A DNA stretch of 64,000 nucleotides from the NCBI RefSeq assembly GCF_006337065.1, contig NZ_CP040872.1, forward strand, positions 2,480,001 to 2,544,000, written 5' to 3'. A program made the translations under genes and the position numbers. The DNA comes from Agromyces laixinhei (GTDB lineage: Bacteria; Actinomycetota; Actinomycetes; Actinomycetales; Microbacteriaceae). This document shows, one piece after another, positions 23,959-32,102 of the stretch. How positions within the stretch are numbered: position 1 is the stretch's first letter; each line of letters opens with the position of its first letter. The notes below the pieces were generated by a model. It was not told the origin of the DNA and made no database searches. It worked only from the letters and a program-made list of their open reading frames with translations.

Positions 23959-24339
23959 ATGGCTACCGTCGCGCTCACCCTGGACACCTTCGAGAAGACC
24001 ATCCTCGAGGGTGGCACCGTCTTCATCGATTTCTGGGCCGGGTGGTGCGGCCCGTGCCTGCAGTTCGCTCCGAACTACGAGGCGGCCTCCGAGGCGAACC
24101 CCGACCTCACGTTCGCCAAGGTCGACACCGAAGACCAGCAGCAGCTCGCTGCCGCCATGAACATCACGTCGATTCCGACGATCATGGCCTTCAAAGACGG
24201 CATCGGCGTCTTCTCCCAGGCCGGCGCACTCCCCCGGCCGATGCTCGACGACCTCATCTCGCAGGTGCGGGCGCTCGACATGGTGCAGGTGCGCGCCGAT
24301 CTCGCCAAGCAGGAGCAGGAGCAGGAAGCCTCGGTCTGA
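23959..24339 (+). CDS. Thioredoxin
   Basis: 126 residues. TVFIDFWAGWCGPCLQFAP contains the W-C-G-P-C redox site; MNITSIPTIMAFKDG carries the cis-proline. The C-terminal extension is acidic and Gln/Glu-rich. It reduces protein disulfides in the cytosol, normally recycled by thioredoxin reductase (not in the window). TAGGCT (23947-23952) lies 6 nt before the ATG, so the gene is probably leaderless. Confidence 0.95.
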   Translation: MATVALTLDTFEKTILEGGTVFIDFWAGWCGPCLQFAPNYEAASEANPDLTFAKVDTEDQQQLAAAMNITSIPTIMAFKDGIGVFSQAGALPRPMLDDLISQVRALDMVQVRADLAKQEQEQEASV

Positions 24340-24379
24340 ACCGGCGCACGCCGCACGGCAGCGTCAGCCCGCTGCAGCG

Positions 24380-25012
24380 TCACCCGGTGTCGCCCGCGTC
24401 GCCTGGAGCCGCATCGCTCAGGCGCTCGACGCCGCTGAGATCGAGCTCCACTCCGTAGGGCCGTGAGGCGCCGGTCACGAGCGCAGGCACCCGCACGTAG
24501 CGACCGCTCGCACGCAGGCCGTCGAGCAGTTCGCGCCACCGACCATCGGCCGCAGCGCTGAGAAAGCCGGCGTGACGCGGGCGGTCGCCGCCCACGAGCT
24601 GCACTCCGATGCGGTAGCGCCGAGAGAGCCATCGACTCGCCCGCGGCACGAGCACTGCGGGCTGCTCGGGCCCGCCCTGCAGGCGGGCGAGTTCGATCGC
24701 CGCCTGGTGGCGATGCGCATCGGCGACGGGAGCGACCGCGCGCACCTCGCGCTCGACGCGCGGTGCGTCGAGGAGTTCGAGCCCGTCGAGGGTCGCGAGA
24801 TCTCCCCACTGGTCGGGGTTCGACCTCCGTGCGCCGCGCACCACGCCGACGATCAGCCAGGTGATGGCGGCGACGAGAATCACGAGGAACGGCCAGAGCA
24901 GCCACGGCGGGGCATCCGGTCGCACGAACCCGGTCAGCACGAGCAGCACGACCACGACGAGGAACGGGAAGGGCTCCCACGCGAGCAACGGCTTCGAACG
25001 GGGTGCGGGCAT
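24380..25012 (-). CDS. Two-helix membrane protein of unknown function
   Basis: 210 residues. Two adjacent transmembrane helices (PFLVVVVLLVLTGFVR and LLWPFLVILVAAITWLIVGV) are followed by a soluble domain of about 150 residues containing a WLSRRYRIGVQLVGGDRP strand pair. No family is recognised. ATG 25012 lies 7 nt after TAGCCT (25020-25025, minus strand), a leaderless promoter. It lies downstream of the F420-type LLM gene on the same strand but has its own promoter. Confidence 0.7.
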   Translation of the reverse strand: MPAPRSKPLLAWEPFPFLVVVVLLVLTGFVRPDAPPWLLWPFLVILVAAITWLIVGVVRGARRSNPDQWGDLATLDGLELLDAPRVEREVRAVAPVADAHRHQAAIELARLQGGPEQPAVLVPRASRWLSRRYRIGVQLVGGDRPRHAGFLSAAADGRWRELLDGLRASGRYVRVPALVTGASRPYGVELDLSGVERLSDAAPGDAGDTG

Positions 25013-25048
25013 GGGAATCAGGCTATCGCGGCCGCGGCAGCCGCATGC

Positions 25049-25936
25049 TCAGCGCAGGCGCTGCATGAGCTGCGCCACGTCGTCGAGCACGGTCTCGTCT
25101 CCCGCGTAGAGGCCGTGCTCCCGCGGCCAGTGCACGACGACGTCGGTGAACCCGAGTTCGGATGCGCGCTCGACGGCGTCTTCGAAGGCCGCGGCGCTCT
25201 CGAGGCTGTATCGGGGCTCGGAGTCGAGCGAGAGAATGCGGTCGAGGCTCGCCGGGTCGCGACCCTCCCGCGCACAGGCCTCGTCGAGCCGGGTGCTCAG
25301 CTCGGCCAAGCGCCGCCACCAGGCGTCGGTGTCGTCGATCGTGCCGCCGGTCGTCACCCAGCCGTCGCCGACCCGCGCCGTCAGGGCGAGCGACCTGGGC
25401 CCTTCTGCGGCGAGGTGCAGCGGCATGCGCGGGCGCTGCGCGGGCTCGCCCACCATGCGGGCACCGGATGCCGCGAACCACTCGCCGTCGAACGAGATGC
25501 CGTCGGAGCCCCGCTGCTCGAACCGCAGCAGCACGTCGAGCGCCTCGGCGAACTCGGTGAACCGCTCGAGGCGCTGCCGCGGCGTGTACTCGGGCTGGCC
25601 GAGCACGAAGGCGTCGAAACCGGTGCCGCCCGAGCCGACGCCGAGCAGCATGCGACCGCCCGAGATCTGGTCGAGAGTCGCGGCGTCTTTCGCGAACGGC
25701 ACCGGATGCCGGTAGTTCGGGCTCGCCACGAAGGTGCCGAGCCCGATGCGCTCGGTGACCATCGCGGCCGCAGTGAGTGTCGGCACCGTGGCGTGCCAGC
25801 GCTCCCCGGCGAGCCCGCGCCACGAGAGATGATCGTAGGTCCACGCATGGTCGAAGCCCAGTTCTTCGGCGCCGCGCCAGTAGCGCACCGCGTCGGGCCA
25901 ATCGTGCTGCGGGAGGATGACGACGCCGAATCGCAT
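25049..25936 (-). CDS. LLM-class F420- or flavin-dependent oxidoreductase
   Basis: 295 residues of the luciferase-like TIM-barrel family: GFDHAWTYDHLSW, RIGLGTFVASPNYRHPVPFA, LDQISGGRMLLGVGSGGTGF and GPRSLALTARVGDGWVTTG. The G-x-G-S-G-G pattern and length are those of F420-dependent members common in Actinobacteria, but the cofactor cannot be proven from sequence. TAGACT (25943-25948) lies 6 nt before the ATG, so the mRNA is likely leaderless. The substrate is unknown. Confidence 0.85.
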   Translation of the reverse strand: MRFGVVILPQHDWPDAVRYWRGAEELGFDHAWTYDHLSWRGLAGERWHATVPTLTAAAMVTERIGLGTFVASPNYRHPVPFAKDAATLDQISGGRMLLGVGSGGTGFDAFVLGQPEYTPRQRLERFTEFAEALDVLLRFEQRGSDGISFDGEWFAASGARMVGEPAQRPRMPLHLAAEGPRSLALTARVGDGWVTTGGTIDDTDAWWRRLAELSTRLDEACAREGRDPASLDRILSLDSEPRYSLESAAAFEDAVERASELGFTDVVVHWPREHGLYAGDETVLDDVAQLMQRLR

Positions 25937-25964
25937 GGTCCGAGTCTAGGCACCGGCGCCGACG

Positions 25965-27167
25965 TCAGCTCGCGAGCGGCCCCACCGCGACATCGAGCGC
26001 CTGCCGCAGGTCGGCGATGAGGTCGTCGGCGTCTTCGAGCCCGATCGAGAAGCGCAGGTGCCCGAAGGTCTTGAACCCGTCGGGGTAGTACGCGACGCGC
26101 GGTCCCGTCGTACCGACGTGCACGATGAGCGACTCGTCGTGCCCGAGCGAGACCGCCGAGGTCACGATGCGCAAGGCGTCGACGAAGGCGTTCTGCACCT
26201 CGGGCCCGCCGTCGACGGCGAACGACATCACACCGCCGAACGCGCCGCCGAACTGTGTCGCAGCGAGCTCGTGCTGCGGATGCCCCGCGAGCCCCGGGTA
26301 GGCGACGAACGCGATGCGCGGGTCGCCGTCGAGCACCTCGGCCACGCGCAGGGCAGTCGCGAACGTCTGGCGCAGACGCAGGGACAGCGTCACCGAGCCG
26401 CGCATGATGAGCCATGCGTTGAACGGGCTGATGACCCCGCCGACGTCGACCATGGCGTCGGCCTTCAGTTGCGCCACGAGTTCGCGGCGACCCGAGACCG
26501 CCCCGCCCATGGCGTCGCCGTGGCCGTTGATGTACTTCGTGAGCGAGTGCACCGAGAAGTCGGCGCCGTGATCGAGCGGGCGGAAGAACGGTGGCGGGGT
26601 GAACGTCGAATCGACGCTGAGCAGGGCGCCGGCCGCGTGCGCGATCTCGGCGATGCCCGCGACATCCGTCACCTTCGTCGTGGGGTTCGCGATCGCCTCG
26701 ATGTGCACGAGGCGGGTGGTCGGGCGCAGTGCTGCACGCACCGCGGCGAGGTCGCTCGTGTCGACGAAGTCGGCCTCGATGCCGTACTTCTCGGGAAGGA
26801 TCTCGTTGAACAGGCGGAACGTCGCCTCGTACGAGACATCCGAGACGATGACGTGGTCGCCCGACCTCAGGAACGTGAAGAAGACGGCGTGCAGCGCCGC
26901 GACACCGCTCGCGAGCACGACGGAGTCCTCGCCGTGCTCGAGCACCGCGAGCTTGTTCTGCAGCCCGATCTGGTTCGCCCCGGAGTTGCGTGTGTAGAGC
27001 GGCGTCTCGGTGCCCGACCAGCTCATCGTCGACGGGTCGTCGGGCAGCGCATAGGAGTTCGCCATGACGATCGGGGTGCGGATCGCCCCCGAGCCGCCGT
27101 CGACGGCGTTGCCGGCGTGCACCGCCTGGGTCGTGTCTGCGAGTTCGGTCCAGTCGGCGCGGGTCAT
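25965..27167 (-). CDS. Cys/Met-metabolism PLP-dependent enzyme (cystathionine synthase/lyase family)
   Basis: A 400-residue fold-type I PLP enzyme. TTQAVHAGNAVDGGSGAIRTP and YTRNSGANQIGLQNKLAVLE form the N-terminal active-site region, VVLASGVAALHAVFF binds the phosphate, and SVHSLTKYINGHGDAMGG holds the Schiff-base lysine. It could be a cystathionine gamma-synthase/lyase or methionine gamma-lyase-like enzyme; the exact reaction is not resolved. TAGCGT (27174-27179) 6 nt upstream of ATG 27167 indicates a leaderless start. Confidence 0.88.
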   Translation of the reverse strand: MTRADWTELADTTQAVHAGNAVDGGSGAIRTPIVMANSYALPDDPSTMSWSGTETPLYTRNSGANQIGLQNKLAVLEHGEDSVVLASGVAALHAVFFTFLRSGDHVIVSDVSYEATFRLFNEILPEKYGIEADFVDTSDLAAVRAALRPTTRLVHIEAIANPTTKVTDVAGIAEIAHAAGALLSVDSTFTPPPFFRPLDHGADFSVHSLTKYINGHGDAMGGAVSGRRELVAQLKADAMVDVGGVISPFNAWLIMRGSVTLSLRLRQTFATALRVAEVLDGDPRIAFVAYPGLAGHPQHELAATQFGGAFGGVMSFAVDGGPEVQNAFVDALRIVTSAVSLGHDESLIVHVGTTGPRVAYYPDGFKTFGHLRFSIGLEDADDLIADLRQALDVAVGPLAS

Positions 27168-27229
27168 GCTTCGACGCTACGCCTGTCGCCGCGCGTGTTA
27201 CGGCGCATGGCGGGCGCCGGCCACCGTGC

Positions 27230-28195
27230 TTACTCCCTGGCGTCGACCGGCACCGGCACGAGATCGATGTCGAGCGCCACTGCTGCGGCATCGCGCGGCC
27301 GCTCGAACCGCACGAGCACGATGCCGCCGAGGATGAGGAGCCCGCCCACCGCCTGCAACGGCCCGATCGCCTCGCCGAGCACGAACCAGGCGATGATCGC
27401 GGCGAAGATCACCTCGGAGAGCCCGAGGAACGACGAGAGCCGCGTGCCGAGCAGGCGGATCGCGCTGATGCCCGCGACGTATGCGAACGCCGTCGAGACC
27501 AGCCCGACCGTCAGCACCGGCACCCACCACGGCGCGATCGTGCCGAGGTAGGGCACGTCGGCGAAGGTCGCGGAGAACGGCACGACGCCCGTGATGCCCG
27601 CAGCGCCGAGCACGACGGCTCCCACCACGAATCCGCTCGCGGCGAGGGCGATCGGCGGCACCGAGGCATCCGCTCGCTCGCCGAGCACGTAGTAGACGCA
27701 GACCCCGACCATGGCGACGCCCGCAAGCAGCAGTCCGACGACGTCGAGGCCGCCGCCGCCCGGGCCGATCACGAGGTAGAGACCGGTGATCGCGAACACC
27801 GAGCCCGCGATGACGACGAACTGCGGAGCCCGTCGCTGCCGGGCCCAGGCGACGAGCACGAGGGCGACCGGCGCGAGGTACTCGATGAGCAGGGTCGTGC
27901 TGACAGGGATGAGGGCGATCGAGGCGTAGAAGGCGACCTGGGTGCCGACGACGGCGATGATCGAGTAGGCGAGCACCGTCCACCGAGCGCGCCACAGCGG
28001 CCGCAGGTCGAACTTCAGGGCGATGAGGCCAGGCAGCAGCAGCGCGATCGCGGCGACGCTGATGCGGGCGAAGACGCCCGCTCCCGGTGACCAGCCGGCC
28101 TCGAGCAGCGGCTTGACGACGACGCCGCCCGCACCGAAGGCGAGCCCGGCGGCGACGCCGATCACGATGCCCGGCAGGCTCTTCGAACCGCGCAT
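27230..28195 (-). CDS. EamA (DMT superfamily) transporter
   Basis: 321 residues with ten hydrophobic helices in two EamA repeats, the first beginning LPGIVIGVAAGLAFGAGGVV, the second near VVGLLLAGVAMVGVCVYYVL and ending with the conserved VIFAAIIAWFVLGEAIGP. Such proteins export amino acids or metabolites. ATG 28195 has AAGGAG 6-7 nt upstream, so the longer frame is rejected. It is divergent from a CGNR regulator, a frequent pairing that suggests local control. Confidence 0.9.
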   Translation of the reverse strand: MRGSKSLPGIVIGVAAGLAFGAGGVVVKPLLEAGWSPGAGVFARISVAAIALLLPGLIALKFDLRPLWRARWTVLAYSIIAVVGTQVAFYASIALIPVSTTLLIEYLAPVALVLVAWARQRRAPQFVVIAGSVFAITGLYLVIGPGGGGLDVVGLLLAGVAMVGVCVYYVLGERADASVPPIALAASGFVVGAVVLGAAGITGVVPFSATFADVPYLGTIAPWWVPVLTVGLVSTAFAYVAGISAIRLLGTRLSSFLGLSEVIFAAIIAWFVLGEAIGPLQAVGGLLILGGIVLVRFERPRDAAAVALDIDLVPVPVDARE

Positions 28196-28331
28196 CCGCG
28201 TCTCCTTGCTCTCGCCAGCGGCGTGTTCGCTGTTTCGTCTGCTGCTGTGCCCATCGTGCCCATGCAGCGCCACGTCATGACCGAACGACGTTATGCTCGT
28301 GACAGTACCGCCAAAGAATGTCAGGAGTCAA

Positions 28332-28877
28332 ATGATTTTCACCGATGACACGAACTCGGCGCTGAGCTTCGTCGCCGCGCTGGCCGACACCGTGCCCGAG
28401 GCATCCGAATCAGGGGTCGACGAACTCTCGACACCCGAGCAACTGGCCGCGATCCTCGATGCCTGGTGGTACTCGGGCCGGCGCGACGGCACCGCCGCCG
28501 AGGTGGCCGAGGTCGCCGCCGCGCGTGACCGGTTGCGCGCCCTCTGGCGGCTCGATCGCGACGACGTCGTCATCGAGGTGAACTCGATCCTCGAAGAGGC
28601 GAACGCCCTGCCACGGCTCGTGCGACACGACGATCTCGACTGGCACGTGCATGCGACCTCGCAGGACGCCCCGCTCACCGAGCGCATCCTCGTCGAAGCG
28701 GCGATGGCGTTCGTCGACGTCATCCGCGCCGACGGCATGGACCGCCTGCGTGCCTGCGAGGCTGACGACTGCGACGGCATCTTCGTCGACCTGTCGAAGA
28801 ACGCGTCGCGCCGCTTCTGCAGCACCCGATGCGGCAATCGCATGGCCGCGCGGGCGTACCGGGCACGCGGCGAGTAG
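28332..28877 (+). CDS. CGNR zinc-finger / ABATE-domain regulator
   Basis: 181 residues. The N-terminal ABATE-like domain (LSFVAALADTVPEASE, ILDAWWYSGRRDG) is followed by the C-terminal CGNR motif: RLRACEADDCDGIFVDLSKN and RRFCSTRCGNRMAARAYRAR, with the four zinc cysteines C-x4-C and C-x3-C. AGGAG at 28323-28327 sits 4-5 nt before ATG 28332. CGNR proteins are predicted stress-linked transcription factors. The divergent EamA exporter is the likely target. Confidence 0.92.
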   Translation: MIFTDDTNSALSFVAALADTVPEASESGVDELSTPEQLAAILDAWWYSGRRDGTAAEVAEVAAARDRLRALWRLDRDDVVIEVNSILEEANALPRLVRHDDLDWHVHATSQDAPLTERILVEAAMAFVDVIRADGMDRLRACEADDCDGIFVDLSKNASRRFCSTRCGNRMAARAYRARGE

Positions 28878-28954
28878 CCGACCGTTTCACTCCGTCCGTG
28901 AGTTGCGCGCGGCCCGCCGAGCCGTCCCCGCCGACCTGCCTGCGAACGACGAAA

Positions 28955-28988
28955 GCCCCCGGCCGGCTCGTGAGAGCGGGGCGGGGGC
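28955..28988. terminator. rpsO terminator hairpin
   Basis: GCCCCCG (28955-28961) pairs with CGGGGGC (28982-28988), with additional GGCTC/GAGC pairing inside. It lies about 60 bp after the rpsO stop and also after the CGNR gene, so it may act in both directions. Confidence 0.7.
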
Positions 28989-29050
28989 CTCGCAAGAAGT
29001 TCGCGGTTCAACGAGAGCCGCGTCAGCCGCACGGATGCGGCGCGTGACGC

Positions 29051-29320
29051 TTAGCGGCGCAGACCGAGACGCTCGATGAGCTTGCGGTAGCGGTTGATGT
29101 CGACGTCGGCGAGGTAGCCGAGCAGACGACGACGCTGACCGACGAGGAGAAGCAGGCCACGACGCGAGTGGTGGTCGTGCTTGTGCTCCTTCAGGTGCTC
29201 GGTGAGGTCTTTGATTCGCTTCGAGAGGAGCGCGATCTGAACCTCGGGGGATCCAGTGTCACCGGGGTGCGTCGCGTACTCTTCGATGATCGCCTTCTTG
29301 ACATCAGCTTCAAGTGCCAT
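29051..29320 (-). CDS. rpsO: 30S ribosomal protein S15
   Basis: 89 residues, the standard S15 length. [46 protein letters not shown] and [13 protein letters not shown] are unmistakable. It binds 16S rRNA helices 20-22 and nucleates the platform. GGGGAT with AAAGGGG lies upstream of ATG 29320. A minus-strand TAGAGT hexamer near 29410 is a candidate -10. pnp is about 14 kb away, so the common rpsO-pnp linkage is broken. Confidence 0.98.
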   Translation of the reverse strand: MALEADVKKAIIEEYATHPGDTGSPEVQIALLSKRIKDLTEHLKEHKHDHHSRRGLLLLVGQRRRLLGYLADVDINRYRKLIERLGLRR

Positions 29321-29454
29321 AGATGGGATCCCCTTTCTCCTTGTTGCGCGCTGCCCGTGGCCGAATGCCTGGGCTCTCTTTGTGCGCGGCCGTCATGACG
29401 GCAACCTCAATACTCTACCAGAGCGGATGCCTCGCGGCAGACCTGCCCGGTTCG

Positions 29455-30468
29455 TCAACCGAGTTCGATCACCGACTTGCCGAGCACCGCGCCCGCCTGC
29501 AGGCGCGCGAGTTGCTGCGGCACCTGCTCGAGCGGGTGCGGGCCGTCGATGAACGCGCGCAGCTCGCCGGTCACGGCGAGCGCGGCGATCTCGGGGAGGT
29601 CGCGATTCGGCACGGCGGCGAGCAGTTCGACGTGCCGGTCGAGCTCCGCCTCTCGACTCCGCGGGTCCTGCCCGCTCTGGCGATTCGCGCGAGCACTCGC
29701 GAAGAGCACCTGGGCGATGCGGCGCGGGCTCCCCCCGATGTACGCGGCGCGCCCACCGTCGGCGAGCAACTCGTTCGTCTGCGCCGGCACCAGCGCGCCG
29801 ATCACGTCGAGCACGAGGTCGAAGGCATGACGCGATGCGGCGCCATCGACGACGCCCGCGGAGACGTCGTCGGCCCCGAGATCGGCGAGCGCGTCGAGCT
29901 TCCACATCGCTCGCTCGACGGCGGTCACGTGCGCTCCGCCGCGCTTCGCGAGCTGGATCGCGAAGGTACCCACTCCCCCGCCGGCGCCGACCACGAGCAC
30001 GCGCCTGCCGTGCAGCGAGCCGCTCGGCGCCGCCGCCTCGGCCCCGCCGAGCGCCTGCCACGCCATGCTCGCGGCCTGGGGAAGTGCGGCGGCGGTGAGG
30101 TCGTCGAGCGCAGGCGGCCGCGGCACGAGGGCATCCTCACGCGCGGAGACGATCTCGGCGAAGCCGCCCCAGCCCGATGCCGAGAGCTCCCCGAAGACGG
30201 CGTCTCCGACGCTGTGGCGAGTGACGCCGGGCCCGACGGCGACGACGGTGCCCGAGACATCCGAGCCGATCACCCGGCGCTTCGGGCGGAACGGCGCCTC
30301 GAGACGCACGAGCAACGCCCCGGTGGCGAGGTCGACATCCCACGAGTTGAGCGAGACCGCGGCGATCCGCACGGTGACCTCGCCGGCTCCCGGCACGGGA
30401 TCCGGGAGTTCGGCGAGATGCATGACCCGCTCGGGCGGGCCGTACCGGTCGAGCACGATCGCGCGCAT
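29455..30468 (-). CDS. Zinc-free medium-chain dehydrogenase, quinone oxidoreductase-like
   Basis: 337 residues. MRAIVLDRYGPPERVMHL, VIGSDVSGTVVAVGPGVTRH and the NADP Rossmann loop VLVVGAGGGVGTFAIQLAKRGG are typical of the QOR/NADPH branch of MDRs. There are no zinc-ligand cysteines. It probably reduces quinones or enones with NADPH. The start lacks a ribosome site; CATGAT is 6 nt upstream, a weak -10. No obvious operon partner. Confidence 0.88.
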   Translation of the reverse strand: MRAIVLDRYGPPERVMHLAELPDPVPGAGEVTVRIAAVSLNSWDVDLATGALLVRLEAPFRPKRRVIGSDVSGTVVAVGPGVTRHSVGDAVFGELSASGWGGFAEIVSAREDALVPRPPALDDLTAAALPQAASMAWQALGGAEAAAPSGSLHGRRVLVVGAGGGVGTFAIQLAKRGGAHVTAVERAMWKLDALADLGADDVSAGVVDGAASRHAFDLVLDVIGALVPAQTNELLADGGRAAYIGGSPRRIAQVLFASARANRQSGQDPRSREAELDRHVELLAAVPNRDLPEIAALAVTGELRAFIDGPHPLEQVPQQLARLQAGAVLGKSVIELG

Positions 30469-30524
30469 AGCCAGATCATGTCACGATGCTTGCGGCTCGG
30501 CCTCGGGTGCGAGAGGCTGCCCGC

Positions 30525-30719
30525 ATGCGAAAGCCTGTGCTCGTCGCGATCGGGTCGCTCGTCGTCATCATGGGCGTCGTCTTCACCCTCCAGGGGGTCG
30601 GCCTCATCGGCGGCAGCGCCATGACGGGCTCCACGCTGTGGGCGATCCTCGGGCCGATCATCGCGCTCCTCGGCATCGCGCTCATCGTCGTCGGCCTCCG
30701 GAGTCGCACGAACAACTGA
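30525..30719 (+). CDS. Small two-helix membrane protein
   Basis: 64 residues from ATG 30525: KPVLVAIGSLVVIMGVVFTL and GSTLWAILGPIIALLGIALI are two transmembrane helices joined by a short Gly/Ser loop, with a basic tail. Similar small proteins are common in Actinobacteria and have no assigned function. The preceding GAGAGG is a weak ribosome site. Confidence 0.75.
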   Translation: MRKPVLVAIGSLVVIMGVVFTLQGVGLIGGSAMTGSTLWAILGPIIALLGIALIVVGLRSRTNN

Positions 30720-30775
30720 GCAGCGGGCTTCGGCACTTCCTTGGCATCGCGGATGCCGCGGGCCAGACTGGCACC

Positions 30776-31141
30776 ATGGGATTCGTCATCAAGCGGGTGT
30801 ACGAGCCCGCAGAAGCATCCGATGGCTACCGCGTGCTCGTCGACCGGCTCTGGCCGCGCGGAGTGTCGAAGGAGCACGCCGAACTCGACCTGTGGGACAA
30901 GGAGGTCGCCCCCTCGCCCGACCTCCGCACCGAGTGGCATCATCATCTCGAGCGATTCGACGAGTTCGCTGCCCGCTACCGGGCCGAACTCGATGAGAAC
31001 GATGCGGCGAAATCGCTCGTCGGGCTCGGCGGCGAGCACGATCGGGTGACCCTGCTCTACGGCGCTCGCGACCGGGAAGTCAACCACGCGGTCGTGCTCC
31101 TCGAATGGCTCGGCGAGCACGGGGCCTCCGTCGAGCCGTGA
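30776..31141 (+). CDS. DUF488 family protein
   Basis: 121 residues. YRVLVDRLWPRGVSKEHAEL, WDKEVAPSPDLRTEWHHH and GGEHDRVTLLYGARDREVNHA are the conserved DUF488/YeaO-type motifs. The function is unknown; some members are linked to stress or phage contexts. ATG 30776 follows CAGACT by 7 nt, a -10-like hexamer. The neighbour upstream is a small membrane protein 56 bp away. Confidence 0.9.
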   Translation: MGFVIKRVYEPAEASDGYRVLVDRLWPRGVSKEHAELDLWDKEVAPSPDLRTEWHHHLERFDEFAARYRAELDENDAAKSLVGLGGEHDRVTLLYGARDREVNHAVVLLEWLGEHGASVEP

Positions 31142-31193
31142 GGCCGAGCGCCCGGCGGTCGATCGGCGTGCGGAACGCGGGCGGCCGGTCACA

Positions 31194-31227
31194 TTCAACC
31201 CTGCCGAAACTTCAACCCTGCCGAAAC
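31194..31227. repeat. Two tandem 17-bp repeats
   Basis: TTCAACCCTGCCGAAAC occurs twice in perfect tandem (31194-31210, 31211-31227), 15 bp upstream of the TACCCT hexamer of the SMP-30 gene, in the -35 region. Confidence 0.9.
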
Positions 31228-31253
31228 GCACGCCCATCTCCTACCCTCGATGC

Positions 31254-32081
31254 ATGGACGTCGTACTCGAGGGCATCGCGTTCGGTGAGTCGCCGCGCTG
31301 GCACGACCGCAGGCTGTGGGTCTCCGATTGGGGGCGCGGACGGGTGGTATCCCTCGCGCCGGGCGGCACCGCAACGATCGAGGCGGAGGTGGCATCGTTC
31401 CCGCTGTGTGTCGACTTCACCACCGACGGGCGACTGCTGCTGGTGTCATCCGCCGACAGGGCGCTGCTGCGACGTGAACGCGACGGCACACTGGTGCCGC
31501 AGGCCGATCTGAGCACGCACGCCACGACGCCGTGGAACGACATCGTGGTCGACGGGCGCGGCGACGCCTACATCAACAACATCGGGTTCGACTTCCCCGA
31601 GGGCGAGCCCCGGCCCGGGTTCGTCGTGCTCGCCACGCCCGACGGCGGGGTCACGCGGGTCGCCGACGACCTGCAGTTCCCCAATGGGATGGCGATCACC
31701 GCCGACGGCACGACCCTCGTCGTCGCCGAGTCGTACGCCGAGCAGCTGACGGCGTACGACATCGCGGACGACGGCACGCTGGCCGGCAGGCGGGTCTGGG
31801 CTGCGACCCCAGGCGACCACCCCGACGGCATCTGCATCGATGCTACGGGTGCGGTCTGGTACGCCGACGTGGGCAACAGCCACTGCCGTCGGGTGAAGGA
31901 GGGCGGCGAGGTGCTCGACACGGTCGGCTTCGGGCGCGGGGCGTTCTCATGCACGCTCAGCCGCGAGGGCGACCCGACGCTGTATGTCGTCGGTCAGGAC
32001 TTCAACGCCCCCGAGGATGCGCCGCCCAGCGGCATCGTCGCAGGGTTCCCAGCGCCGGCTTCAGGCGCTGGGTTCCCATGA
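31254..32081 (+). CDS. SMP-30/gluconolactonase-like beta-propeller hydrolase
   Basis: 275 residues. Metal ligands of the SMP-30 propeller are visible: Glu in AFGESPRWHDRRLWVSD, Asn in TPWNDIVVDGRGDAYINN, Asn in LQFPNGMAITADG and Asp in DHPDGICIDATG. The family hydrolyses lactones such as gluconolactone. TACCCT (31242-31247) 6 nt before ATG 31254 suggests a leaderless mRNA. The last codons overlap a 9-bp stem-loop. Confidence 0.88.
   Translation: MDVVLEGIAFGESPRWHDRRLWVSDWGRGRVVSLAPGGTATIEAEVASFPLCVDFTTDGRLLLVSSADRALLRRERDGTLVPQADLSTHATTPWNDIVVDGRGDAYINNIGFDFPEGEPRPGFVVLATPDGGVTRVADDLQFPNGMAITADGTTLVVAESYAEQLTAYDIADDGTLAGRRVWAATPGDHPDGICIDATGAVWYADVGNSHCRRVKEGGEVLDTVGFGRGAFSCTLSREGDPTLYVVGQDFNAPEDAPPSGIVAGFPAPASGAGFP
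32048..32072. terminator. Stem-loop at the 3' end of the SMP-30 gene
   Basis: CCCAGCGCC (32048-32056) and GGCGCTGGG (32064-32072) form a perfect 9-bp stem with a 7-nt loop. It ends 6 bp before the stop codon and lies between two converging genes. The coding sequence of the last residues is therefore constrained by the hairpin. Confidence 0.6.
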
Positions 32082-32102
32082 TCATCAGGGTCGCGTGAGC
32101 CG

